A stretch of DNA of 64,000 bases from Pseudomonas persica (GTDB lineage: Bacteria; Pseudomonadota; Gammaproteobacteria; Pseudomonadales; Pseudomonadaceae): contig NZ_OLKL01000022.1 in assembly GCF_900291015.1 (NCBI RefSeq), positions 1 to 64,000 of the forward strand. Reading direction: 5' to 3'. The position numbers were made by a program, and so were the translations under genes. This document shows, piece by piece, positions 52,198 through 60,574 of this stretch (position 1 is the stretch's first letter; the number at the start of each line of letters is the position of its first letter). The notes under the pieces were generated by a model, which saw only the letters and a program-made list of their open reading frames with translations, was not told the origin of the DNA and did not search any database.

Positions 52198-52803
52198 ATG
52201 CGAGTGTGGTGGTTGAGTGCCGGTCTGGCCCTGTATTGCCTGGCCCAGAGCGCGGTGGCGGGAACACTGCTGGTTGTCGGCGATAGTATCAGTGCCGGTT
52301 TTGGCCTGGATAGCCGCCTGGGCTGGGTGTCCCTGTTGCAGGCCCGCCTGCGGGACGAAGGTTTCGACGACAAAGTGGTCAATGCATCGATCAGCGGCGA
52401 CACCAGTGCCGGTGGCCAGGCGCGGCTGCCGGCGCTGCTTGCAGCGCACAAGCCGAGCCTGGTGGTGCTGGAACTGGGTGGTAACGATGGACTGCGCGGG
52501 CAGCCGCCCGCGCAATTGCAACAAAATCTTGCCTCGATGATCGAGAGTTCGCGCAAGGCCGGTGCCAAGGTGGTGCTGCTGGGCATGCGCCTGCCACCCA
52601 ATTATGGCGTGCGTTACACCACCGCCTTCGCCCGGGTGTATGAACAGCTGGCGGCAGAAAAGCAGGTGCCGTTGGTGCCGTTTTTCCTCGAGGGGGTAGG
52701 GGGCGTGCCTGAGTTGATGCAGGCGGATGGTATTCACCCGGCCCAGGCCGCCCAGCAGCACCTGCTGGAAAATGCCTGGCCGGCGATAAAACCCTTGCTG
52801 TGA
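52198..52803 (+). CDS. tesA: Periplasmic thioesterase/arylesterase/lysophospholipase TesA
   Basis: A 201-residue SGNH hydrolase. Signal peptide MRVWWLSAGLALYCLAQSAVA, then block I VVGDSISAGFGL with the catalytic Ser, block II SGDTSAGG, block III GGNDGLRG, and block V DGIHPAQAAQQ with the catalytic Asp and His. Hydrolyses acyl thioesters, aryl esters and lysolipids in the periplasm. ATG 52198 has GGAG 6 bases before it; its promoter must lie within the divergent ATPase gene. Confidence 0.9.
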   Translation: MRVWWLSAGLALYCLAQSAVAGTLLVVGDSISAGFGLDSRLGWVSLLQARLRDEGFDDKVVNASISGDTSAGGQARLPALLAAHKPSLVVLELGGNDGLRGQPPAQLQQNLASMIESSRKAGAKVVLLGMRLPPNYGVRYTTAFARVYEQLAAEKQVPLVPFFLEGVGGVPELMQADGIHPAQAAQQHLLENAWPAIKPLL

Positions 52804-52861
52804 CGCTTTAAACGGCGCCGGCTTTCGGCTAATGTTGCGCCCCCCGTTTCGAGTGCCACCG

Positions 52862-53152
52862 ATGCCGCGCCCCGCCTGGTCCCTGTATGCCTACCAATTG
52901 ATCGAGCCTGATGAGCAACTCGACCTGTTCGCTTGTCAGGAAATCCGCGTGCACCTGGTGGCGCGCCAGCTCGAGCTGGGTGTGCCGGCCGACCGTACCC
53001 TGTGCGGTGGCCTGTTGCCGGCGCAACCGCGCTGGTCGGGGGTGCCGCGCTCGATCTACCGCGACGGCCGCCTGTGCGACCTGTGCCGGGCCATCCTCGA
53101 TGCCCAGCGGCGCGGCATGCGCCCGGTGTGGCCAGAGCTGCAGGGCGGCTGA
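52862..53152 (+). CDS. Hypothetical protein with a C-terminal CxxC
   Basis: A 96-residue protein, not recognised. MPRPAWSLYAYQLIEPDEQL at the start, a single TLCGG cysteine in the middle and RLCDLCRAILDAQRRG near the end; the cysteines could bind a metal. Codon use is like its neighbours. Lies 58 bases after tesA with a weak ribosome site, and 111 before the L,D-transpeptidase. Start could also be ATG 52832. Confidence 0.65.
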   Translation: MPRPAWSLYAYQLIEPDEQLDLFACQEIRVHLVARQLELGVPADRTLCGGLLPAQPRWSGVPRSIYRDGRLCDLCRAILDAQRRGMRPVWPELQGG

Positions 53153-53263
53153 ACGCCGCACCTTTCATCATCTGAAACGCTTGCATGGCGCCAATGCCTC
53201 CCGCTTGCATCGGCGCGGGTGTACAATCGATTCTCTTGACCCACCTTTCGAAGGATTTACCGG

Positions 53264-54241
53264 ATGTTGCCGCGCTTTCCTGCCGTCACCCGTAGCCTGT
53301 CCCTGGCCGCCCTGCTGGTAGCAGGCCCCGCTGCTGCGCTGGAGCTGCCACTGCCACCACCCGGTGAAGACATCATCGGCCAGGTGCAGGTGATCAAGGC
53401 AAAGTACGAGGACACGTTCGCCGATATCGGCACTGCCAACGACCTCGGCTACCTGGAAATGATCGCCGCCAACCCGGGCGTAGATCCATGGCTGCCAGGT
53501 GCGGGCACCGAGATTATCCTGCCGACCCGCTATATCCTGCCGCCGGGCCCGCGTGAAGGCATCGTCATCAACCTGGCCGAATACCGCATGTACTACTTCC
53601 CGAAAGGGCAGAACGTGGTGCATACCTTCCCGCTGGGCATTGGCCGTGAAGGCTGGGGTTCGCCGATCGCCAACACCAAGATCACCGCCAAGACGCCGAA
53701 CCCGACCTGGACCCCGCCGGCATCGATCCGCGCCGAGCACGCGGCTGATGGCGACATCCTGCCGAGCGTGGTGCCGGCCGGCCCGGACAACCCGCTGGGG
53801 CCGTTCAAGTTCACCTTGGGCGTGCCGGGCTACCTGATCCACGGCTCGAACAAGAAGTTCGGCATTGGCATGCGTACCAGTCACGGTTGCTTCCGCATGC
53901 TCAACAACAACGTGCTGGAACTGTCGAAGTTGGTGCCGGTGGGGACGCCGGTGCGCATCATCAACGAGCCTTACAAGTTCGGTATCAGTGGTGGCAAGGT
54001 CTATCTGGAGGCGCACACGCCGCTGGACGACCAGGGTAATCCGTCGGTAGTCGATAAACACACCGCTGTTATCAACGCCTTGCTCAAGCGTGAAGACCTG
54101 GCCAATAACCTACGCATGAACTGGGATATGGTGCGTGACGTGGTGGCCGCGGAAGATGGCATGCCGGTGGAAATTGCCGTGCCGACCGAAAACCAGGGTG
54201 GCGCACCAATGGTTTCGAGCATTCCGCCCGAACTGCAGTAA
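53264..54241 (+). CDS. L,D-transpeptidase (YkuD, ErfK/YbiS type)
   Basis: A 325-residue periplasmic enzyme. Signal peptide at residues 1-25 (ending PAAALELP), a LysM-like peptidoglycan-binding stretch (about 40-85), then the YkuD domain with GIGREGWGSP, YLIHGSNKKF and the catalytic SHGCFRM (Cys near residue 209). It makes 3-3 peptidoglycan cross-links or attaches a lipoprotein to peptidoglycan. The neighbouring convergent gene oprI encodes the Lpp-like protein that is the substrate of such enzymes. AAGGA upstream of the ATG. Confidence 0.9.
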   Translation: MLPRFPAVTRSLSLAALLVAGPAAALELPLPPPGEDIIGQVQVIKAKYEDTFADIGTANDLGYLEMIAANPGVDPWLPGAGTEIILPTRYILPPGPREGIVINLAEYRMYYFPKGQNVVHTFPLGIGREGWGSPIANTKITAKTPNPTWTPPASIRAEHAADGDILPSVVPAGPDNPLGPFKFTLGVPGYLIHGSNKKFGIGMRTSHGCFRMLNNNVLELSKLVPVGTPVRIINEPYKFGISGGKVYLEAHTPLDDQGNPSVVDKHTAVINALLKREDLANNLRMNWDMVRDVVAAEDGMPVEIAVPTENQGGAPMVSSIPPELQ

Positions 54242-54259
54242 GGTATTTGCGACACACAC

Positions 54260-54291
54260 GGGCCTGCCTTAGTGCAGGCCTTTTCGTTTCT
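54260..54291 (+). terminator. Terminator of the L,D-transpeptidase gene
   Basis: GGCCTGC-CTTAGT-GCAGGCC stem followed by TTTTCGTTT, 19 bases after the stop. Confidence 0.85.
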
Positions 54292-54320
54292 GCCCGGCGC
54301 GTTTGCCTTGTGCACAGGCA

Positions 54321-54352
54321 ATAAAAAAGCCGACCCACAAGTGGGTCGGCTC
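54321..54352 (-). terminator. oprI terminator
   Basis: Stem AGCCGACCCAC / GTGGGTCGGCT with a 2-base loop; on the minus strand a run of six T follows. 22 bases after the oprI stop. Confidence 0.9.
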
Positions 54353-54373
54353 CATAACAATCCGTGAGGATTA

Positions 54374-54625
54374 TTACTTGCGGCTGGCTTTGTCCAGCAT
54401 ACGCAGAGCGCGCTCGTTGGCTTCGTCAGCGGTCTGCTGAGCCTTCTGAGCGGCTGCCAGTGCGTCGTCAGCCTTACGGTAGGCTTCGTCAGCACGAGCT
54501 TGAGCGCGAGCTGCTGCGTCTTCAGTCGCAGTCAGACGAGCTTCGGTTTCTTTGGATACGCTGCTGCAACCGGTAGCCAGAACTGCGGCCAGAGCCAGAG
54601 CAGAGAATTTCAGAACGTTGTTCAT
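54374..54625 (-). CDS. oprI: Major outer membrane lipoprotein I
   Basis: An 83-residue Lpp-type lipoprotein. Signal [20 protein letters not shown] with lipobox ATGC (Cys at 20), a helical coiled-coil body with Ala-rich heptads ([20 protein letters not shown]) and the C-terminal RMLDKASRK, whose last lysine is the peptidoglycan attachment site. Nearly identical to P. aeruginosa OprI as I recall it. AAGGGGA precedes ATG 54625. Among the most abundant proteins in the cell. Confidence 0.97.
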   Translation of the reverse strand: MNNVLKFSALALAAVLATGCSSVSKETEARLTATEDAAARAQARADEAYRKADDALAAAQKAQQTADEANERALRMLDKASRK

Positions 54626-54693
54626 CGTGTTCCCCTTCAAGGACTTTCTATTAAATAGCCATCTCTCGGAAAAGAGAAACTGGCCGGCGTACA

Positions 54694-54721
54694 TAGTACC
54701 CATTACTTGTAGTAAGTAAAC
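54694..54721 (-). promoter_or_regulatory. oprI promoter candidate with inverted repeat
   Basis: On the minus strand TTTACT (54721-54716), 16 bases, TACTAT (54699-54694). Between them lies the inverted repeat TTACTT-GTAGT-AAGTAA (54704-54720). The start would be near 54687, about 60 bases before the gene. Weak -35 for so strong a gene. Confidence 0.5.
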
Positions 54722-55132
54722 TGACTAAGCGCAAGAACTGCAAAAAAAATGTTGCTTGACGCCTTTCCGACAAGATTTGCGACACGGCTGTGAAAAAAAC
54801 GTACAGGGTTCGCAAGCGGTTGTAGCACAGGAACTTTTTTGTTGAACTAACGGTGACTTTAACTGTCCTTCAGCGTCTTAAGCCCTAGTACATCCGGTGG
54901 CTGCTGGCGTGCAAGCAAGAGTCGCTCTGGCTGCGTTTTCGCCATTTTTAACCGCCACCACCTTGAGCAATCCCGCCTGCGGCGCCTACTATCTTGTGAG
55001 TGCCAGAGGATCCGAACGATTGCAATCGTCCAGTGGTCCAAGGGGGCAACAGGTGGCATAGAGGATTCTGTGCCGGATAAACCACCATCGGTTAAGGTAT
55101 GGGTCTGCCGAGAAGACCTGCGAGGAGTAGTG
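54722..55132. other. Intergenic region between oprI and the GNAT gene
   Basis: About 410 bases without a supportable gene. It is AT-rich on the oprI side (a run of A at 54743-54750). TTGAGC-N18-TACTAT (54963-54992) could be a promoter for the GNAT gene, and a perfect 14-bp palindrome ACGATTGCAATCGT (55016-55029) follows it at the place of a possible operator. Confidence 0.5.
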
Positions 55133-55414
55133 ATGAGCGAAGCGCTGACCATCCACCATGACCAGGCCGGTCATCAGTTCGAGACCAGTGTGGACGGTCA
55201 TCGTGCCTATCTGACGTACATGGATCTGGGTAAGCAGACGCTGGACATCTATCGCACCTTCGTACCCAACGCCCTGCGAGGCCGCGGGATTGCTGCCGCC
55301 CTGACCGAACGGGCCCTGGAGTACGCTGAACAGATGGGCTACACGGTGATTCCGTCCTGCTCGTATGTGGAGCGCTACATGGAGCGCCAGCAGCGGCATT
55401 CGAGCAAGGTTTAA
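55133..55414 (+). CDS. GNAT family N-acetyltransferase (small, NATD1-like)
   Basis: A 93-residue minimal GNAT of the YjdJ/NATD1 kind. The acetyl-CoA loop is RGRGIAAALTERALEYAEQM (residues 51-70; the R-G-R-G-I-A core is clear), followed by IPSCSYVERYMERQQ. ATG 55133 has GAGGAG upstream. Acceptor unknown. Confidence 0.85.
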   Translation: MSEALTIHHDQAGHQFETSVDGHRAYLTYMDLGKQTLDIYRTFVPNALRGRGIAAALTERALEYAEQMGYTVIPSCSYVERYMERQQRHSSKV

Positions 55415-55425
55415 GTTTCTGAATT

Positions 55426-55546
55426 AAAAAAAGCGGGGCCGCTGCGCGCCCCATCGCCGGCAAGCCAGCTCCCACATTCAAAGCATTACGCTGTACATGT
55501 GGGAGCTGGCTTGCCGGCGATGGGGCGCGCAGCGGCCCCGTTTTTT
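55426..55546. repeat. 43-bp perfect palindrome: REP pair acting as two-way terminator
   Basis: Arms 55434-55476 and 55498-55540 are exact complements over 43 bp, with a 21-base loop, flanked by A-run on the left and T-run on the right. Each half contains a REP core (GCCGGCAAGCCAGCTCCCAC). It sits between the convergent GNAT and DAHP synthase genes and should terminate both. Confidence 0.9.
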
Positions 55547-55554
55547 GGGATCAA

Positions 55555-56631
55555 TCAGCCGCGCTTACGCTGCGGCAGAACATCCTTCAGCTTGGTGCGC
55601 ATGCTGCGCAGGGTCTTCTCGGTAGCCGACCAGTCGATGCAGGCATCGGTGATCGACACGCCATACTGCAGCTCGTCCAGGTTCTTTGGAATCGACTGGC
55701 AGCCCCAATTCAGGTGGCTTTCGACCATCAGGCCGATGATCGACTGGTTGCCTTCGAGGATCTGGTTGGCGACGTTCTCCATCACCAGCGGTTGCAGGGC
55801 CGGGTCCTTGTTGGAGTTGGCGTGGCTGCAGTCGACCATGATGTTGGCCTTGATCTTGGCCTTGGCCAGGTCCTGCTCACAGAGGGCGACGCTGACCGAG
55901 TCGTAGTTCGGCTTGCCGTTGCCGCCGCGCAGTACCACGTGGCCGTACGGGTTGCCCTTGGTGGTGACGATCGACACGCCGCCTTCCTGGTTGATGCCGA
56001 GGAAGCGGTGCGGCTTGGACACCGACTGCAGGGCGTTGATGGCGACAGTCAGGCCGCCGTCGGTGCCGTTCTTGAAGCCGACTGCCGAGGACAGGCCCGA
56101 AGCCATCTCGCGGTGGGTCTGGGATTCGGTGGTGCGGGCGCCGATGGCCGACCAGCTGATCAGGTCTTGCAGGTACTGCGGGGAAATCGGGTCGAGCGCT
56201 TCGGTGGCGGTCGGCAGGCCCATTTCGGCCAGGTCCAGCAGCAGCTTGCGGCCGATGTGCAGGCCGTCCTGGATCTTGAACGAGTCATCCAGATACGGGT
56301 CGTTGATCAGGCCTTTCCAGCCGACAGTGGTACGTGGTTTTTCGAAATATACACGCATGACCAGGTACAGCGTGTCGGACACTTCCTCGGCCAGCACTTT
56401 CAGGCGCTCGGCATACTCGTGGGCGGCCTTGATGTCGTGGATCGAGCAAGGGCCGACCACGACGAACAGGCGATGGTCCTTGCCGTCGAGAATATTGCGC
56501 ACCACTTCACGGCCGGCAGTCACGGTCTGCAGGGCCTTGGCGCTGAGGGGGATTTCCTTCTTGAGCTGATCGGGGGTGATCAGGGTCTCGTTGGAGGCAA
56601 CGTTCAAGTCATCGATCGGTAAATCAGCCAT
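55555..56631 (-). CDS. aroF: 3-deoxy-7-phosphoheptulonate (DAHP) synthase, class I
   Basis: A 358-residue enzyme for the first step of the shikimate pathway: phosphoenolpyruvate plus erythrose 4-phosphate. Type I-alpha motifs: VVVGPCSIHD (residues 57-66, metal-binding Cys), YFEKPRTTVGWKGLINDP, IGARTTESQTHREMASGLSS, VGFKNGTDGG and DCSHANSNKD. Which aromatic amino acid inhibits it cannot be decided here. ATG 56631 gives MADLPIDDLN; the long frame upstream of it is not coding. Confidence 0.93.
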   Translation of the reverse strand: MADLPIDDLNVASNETLITPDQLKKEIPLSAKALQTVTAGREVVRNILDGKDHRLFVVVGPCSIHDIKAAHEYAERLKVLAEEVSDTLYLVMRVYFEKPRTTVGWKGLINDPYLDDSFKIQDGLHIGRKLLLDLAEMGLPTATEALDPISPQYLQDLISWSAIGARTTESQTHREMASGLSSAVGFKNGTDGGLTVAINALQSVSKPHRFLGINQEGGVSIVTTKGNPYGHVVLRGGNGKPNYDSVSVALCEQDLAKAKIKANIMVDCSHANSNKDPALQPLVMENVANQILEGNQSIIGLMVESHLNWGCQSIPKNLDELQYGVSITDACIDWSATEKTLRSMRTKLKDVLPQRKRG

Positions 56632-56862
56632 CGTGTTACTCGTCAGGTCACGGTGCCGGCCGCCAACTATCCCCGTGCGGCCCAGCAGCAAGAATAATCG
56701 CAGCGGGGAGCCGAACCTTAGCGCGTTACAGGTGGCGCGACAATGGGCTGGGCCCAGTCCGTGTGGGGTTTTTCCAAGATGGCAGGTGTTTGCCGCGCAT
56801 GGGCTGCCCAGCGCTGCACAACCTGTGTAATAAAGAGGGCTGACTTTTACCTGGAGATCGGC

Positions 56863-57810
56863 ATGCATCCACACGCACCACGTATCGGCATCATCGGCAG
56901 TGGCGCCATCGGTGGCTTCTATGGGTTGATGCTGGCCCGGGCCGGCTTCGATGTGCATTTTCTGTTGCGCAGCGAGTACGGGGTTGTTCGCGAGCAGGGG
57001 GTGGCGCTGGACAGTGCCGTGCATGGCACCTTGCAGATGAAGGTGCAGGCTTATGCCAGTGTCGCCGACATGCCGCTCTGTGACTGGTTGCTGGTGGGGG
57101 CCAAGACCACCAGCAATGACCAGCTGGCGCCGCTGATCGTGCAGGCAGCCGCACCGGGCGCCAAGGTGGTGCTGCTACAGAACGGTCTGGGCATGGAGGA
57201 ACAGTTGCGCCCGGCCTTGCGCAGCGACATGCACCTGCTCGGCGGCCTGTGTTTCATCTGCGTCAACCGCCAGGCGCCAGGTGTGATCCGCCACCAGGCG
57301 CTGGGTGCGGTCAACCTCGGCTACCACAGCGGGCCGGCCAGCGACGGTGGTGTCGCGCTGGTCAATGAAGGTGCGGGGCTGTTCCAGGTCGCGGGCATCG
57401 ACTCGCAGGCCATGCCCAATCTGGCCCAGGCACGCTGGCAGAAGCTGGTGTGGAACGTGCCCTACAACGGCCTGTCAGTGCTGCTCGGCGCCAGCACCGC
57501 GCCGCTGATGACCGACAGCCATAGCCGCGCCCTGATCCAGGCCTTGATGGCCGAGGTGGTGCAGGGCGCGGCGGCGTGTGGCCATGTGTTGCCCGAGGGT
57601 TATGCCGAGCACCTGTTCCAGGTGACCGAGCGCATGCCCGACTACTGGCCTAGCATGTACCACGACCATGTCTACAAGCGCCCGCTGGAGCTGCGGGCCA
57701 TCTATGCCGAGCCGTTGGCGCAGGCGCGTGCGGCAGGCTGCCGCTTGCCGTGCATGGAGATGCTGTACCAGGCGCTGGCTTTCATCGACCGTGGCGAGCT
57801 GCCCTGCTAA
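56863..57810 (+). CDS. Ketopantoate reductase family protein (PanE-like)
   Basis: A 315-residue NADPH-dependent reductase. N-terminal Rossmann GIIGSGAIGGFYGLMLARAG (residues 8-27), VVLLQNGLGMEEQL near 105, and a C-terminal helical domain with KLVWNVPYNGLSVLLG holding the catalytic Lys and Asn. Could be the pantothenate enzyme 2-dehydropantoate 2-reductase or a paralogue with another 2-oxo acid. CTGGAG upstream of ATG 56863; divergent from DAHP synthase. Confidence 0.85.
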   Translation: MHPHAPRIGIIGSGAIGGFYGLMLARAGFDVHFLLRSEYGVVREQGVALDSAVHGTLQMKVQAYASVADMPLCDWLLVGAKTTSNDQLAPLIVQAAAPGAKVVLLQNGLGMEEQLRPALRSDMHLLGGLCFICVNRQAPGVIRHQALGAVNLGYHSGPASDGGVALVNEGAGLFQVAGIDSQAMPNLAQARWQKLVWNVPYNGLSVLLGASTAPLMTDSHSRALIQALMAEVVQGAAACGHVLPEGYAEHLFQVTERMPDYWPSMYHDHVYKRPLELRAIYAEPLAQARAAGCRLPCMEMLYQALAFIDRGELPC

Positions 57811-57934
57811 GGGTGGCTTTGGCCTGGCCGGGGCTCTCCAGCCCGCGCCAGCAGCACGCCGGACGGCAAAGCGCGTGTCCGGCGCGCTGCTAAGCTGAAG
57901 CTTGCTCTGCCGCAGCGGCAGTCGAGGAGGTCGA

Positions 57935-58432
57935 ATGATTCACTCCATGCTGTACGCCACCGACCTCGGTGTCTACGCCCCTTTTGTCATGCAACACGCG
58001 CTGGCGCTGGCGCGCACATTCGGCGCCGAGTTGTATGTGATCCACGCAGTAGAGCCCATGGGCCAGTTCGCTGAATCTCTCCTGCAAAGCTACCTCGATG
58101 AACAGACGCTCGACCAGCTGCACAGCCAGGGGGTGAACACGGTGATGGCCAATATCGAGCAGCGTGTGCTGGAAAATTTTCGCGACGAACTGGGTGAGGA
58201 GGCCGATCTGGCGGTGATCAAGGCCGTGCGGGTACGTCAGGGCGATCCGGCGCAGGTGATCCTCGACCAGGCGCAGCGGCTGAGCGTCGACTTGCTGATT
58301 TTCGGTAGCCACAGTGCTGGCGCCGGCGTGGATGTGCCATTGGGACGCACGGCGGTAAGGCTGCTGCAGCTGTCGCCAGTGCCGGTGTACATGGTGCCGC
58401 TGGCGCAGCATTTGGGGCGTAGGAAAGCATGA
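57935..58432 (+). CDS. Universal stress protein (UspA family)
   Basis: A 165-residue single Usp domain: HSMLYATDLGVYAPFVMQHA at the start, LYVIHAVEP, and the nucleotide-binding end LIFGSHSAGAGVDVPLGRTA (GxHxxxG...S/GxxxxG-like) near residue 125. ATP-binding type. ATG 57935 has GAGGAGG upstream. Lies before cysB on the same strand, 128 bases apart. Confidence 0.9.
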   Translation: MIHSMLYATDLGVYAPFVMQHALALARTFGAELYVIHAVEPMGQFAESLLQSYLDEQTLDQLHSQGVNTVMANIEQRVLENFRDELGEEADLAVIKAVRVRQGDPAQVILDQAQRLSVDLLIFGSHSAGAGVDVPLGRTAVRLLQLSPVPVYMVPLAQHLGRRKA

Positions 58433-58500
58433 AGATGGCCGTAGGCTATTTCCGGGGGCATGTAACAAAATAGTTCTAGATTTATTTCCGAAACCACTAA

Positions 58501-59535
<1,035 letters not shown>

Positions 59536-59550
59536 TCCGGAATTGCAGGG

Positions 59551-59650
59551 GCCTCACGGCCCCTGTGGGAGCGGGTTTACCCGCGAAGAAGGCGACGCGG
59601 TGTATGGCACCGGCTTCGCCGGTGTTCGCGGGTGAACCCGCTCCCACAAC
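59551..59650. repeat. Composite REP pair
   Basis: CCTGTGGGAGCGGGTTTACC, then the CACCGGCTTCGCCGGTG hairpin, then the inverted module ending GTGAACCCGCTCCCACA. Same design as 136, 3661 and 12520. Marks the convergent cysB/cysH junction. Confidence 0.85.
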
Positions 59651-59663
59651 CACTCCGGCTATC

Positions 59664-60398
59664 TCAAGCCTTGCTGATAAGGTTGCCAGCGTGCAACCCG
59701 CATTCCTTCTGCGTCGACTCTTCCCACCACCAACGCCCTTCGCGCTCATGCTGGTTTGGTAGCACCGGACGGGTGCAGGGCTCGCAGCCAATGCTGATGA
59801 AGCCGCGCTCATGCAGGCTGTTGTACGGTAGCTCCAGCATGCGGATATAACCCCACACTTCCTCGCTGGTCATCTGCGCCAGCGGGTTGAACTTGTACAG
59901 GGTGCGCTCGGGTGTGGAGAAGGCGCTGTCGATTTCCACTGCCGCCACCTGGCTGCGGGTGCCCGGGCTCTGGTCGCGGCGCTGGCCGGTGGCCCAGGCA
60001 CTCACGGTGGCCAGCTTGCGGCGCAGCGGCTCGATCTTGCGGATGCCGCAGCATTCGCCGTGGCCGTCCTTGTAGAAGCTGAACAGGCCCTTTCCCTTGA
60101 CGAGCGGGTCGAGCTTGGCGCGATCGGGGCTGAGGATTTCGATCGGCAGGTTGTACTGCTCGCGGACCTGGTCGATGAACCGGTAGGTCTCCGGGTGCAG
60201 GCGGCCGGTGTCGAGGCTGAACACCTTGACCTGCTTGTTCAGCTTCCAGGCCATGTCCACCAGCACCACGTCCTCGGCGCCGCTGAAGGAGATCCACAGG
60301 TCATCACCGAAGTGCTCGAAGGCAAGCTTGAGGATGTCCTGCGGGGACTTGTTGGCATAGGCCGCGGCCAGGGCGGCGGCGTCGAAGGGTTGGCTCAT
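59664..60398 (-). CDS. cysH: Adenylylsulfate (APS/PAPS) reductase
   Basis: A 244-residue reductase giving sulfite from activated sulfate. Signature residues: [10 protein letters not shown] (PP-loop), [14 protein letters not shown], the paired cysteines [14 protein letters not shown] (near 137) and [11 protein letters not shown] (near 205), and the catalytic Cys in ECGLH near the end. The four-Cys CC...CxxC pattern binds a [4Fe-4S] cluster and marks an APS-using (assimilatory) enzyme as in other pseudomonads. Confidence 0.95.
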   Translation of the reverse strand: MSQPFDAAALAAAYANKSPQDILKLAFEHFGDDLWISFSGAEDVVLVDMAWKLNKQVKVFSLDTGRLHPETYRFIDQVREQYNLPIEILSPDRAKLDPLVKGKGLFSFYKDGHGECCGIRKIEPLRRKLATVSAWATGQRRDQSPGTRSQVAAVEIDSAFSTPERTLYKFNPLAQMTSEEVWGYIRMLELPYNSLHERGFISIGCEPCTRPVLPNQHEREGRWWWEESTQKECGLHAGNLISKA

Positions 60399-60534
60399 CA
60401 GGCGGTTTCCATCGTGGCTGTGGCGCTGTGCGCTCGTAGTAAGGTGATGGTAACAAAAAATGGCGGGGTAGACGGGCCGATCTCGGTGGTGCCTGCTTCG
60501 CGGGTACAGCGCAGCCCTTCAGATATGCACAGAA

Positions 60535-60566
60535 CCTGTGGGAGCGGGTTTACCCGCGAAGAATCC
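60535..60566. repeat. Single REP module
   Basis: CCTGTGGGAGCGGGTTTACC followed by CGCGAAGAATCC, directly after the pabB stop. One unpaired copy. Confidence 0.75.
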
Positions 60567-60574
60567 ACCACCTA

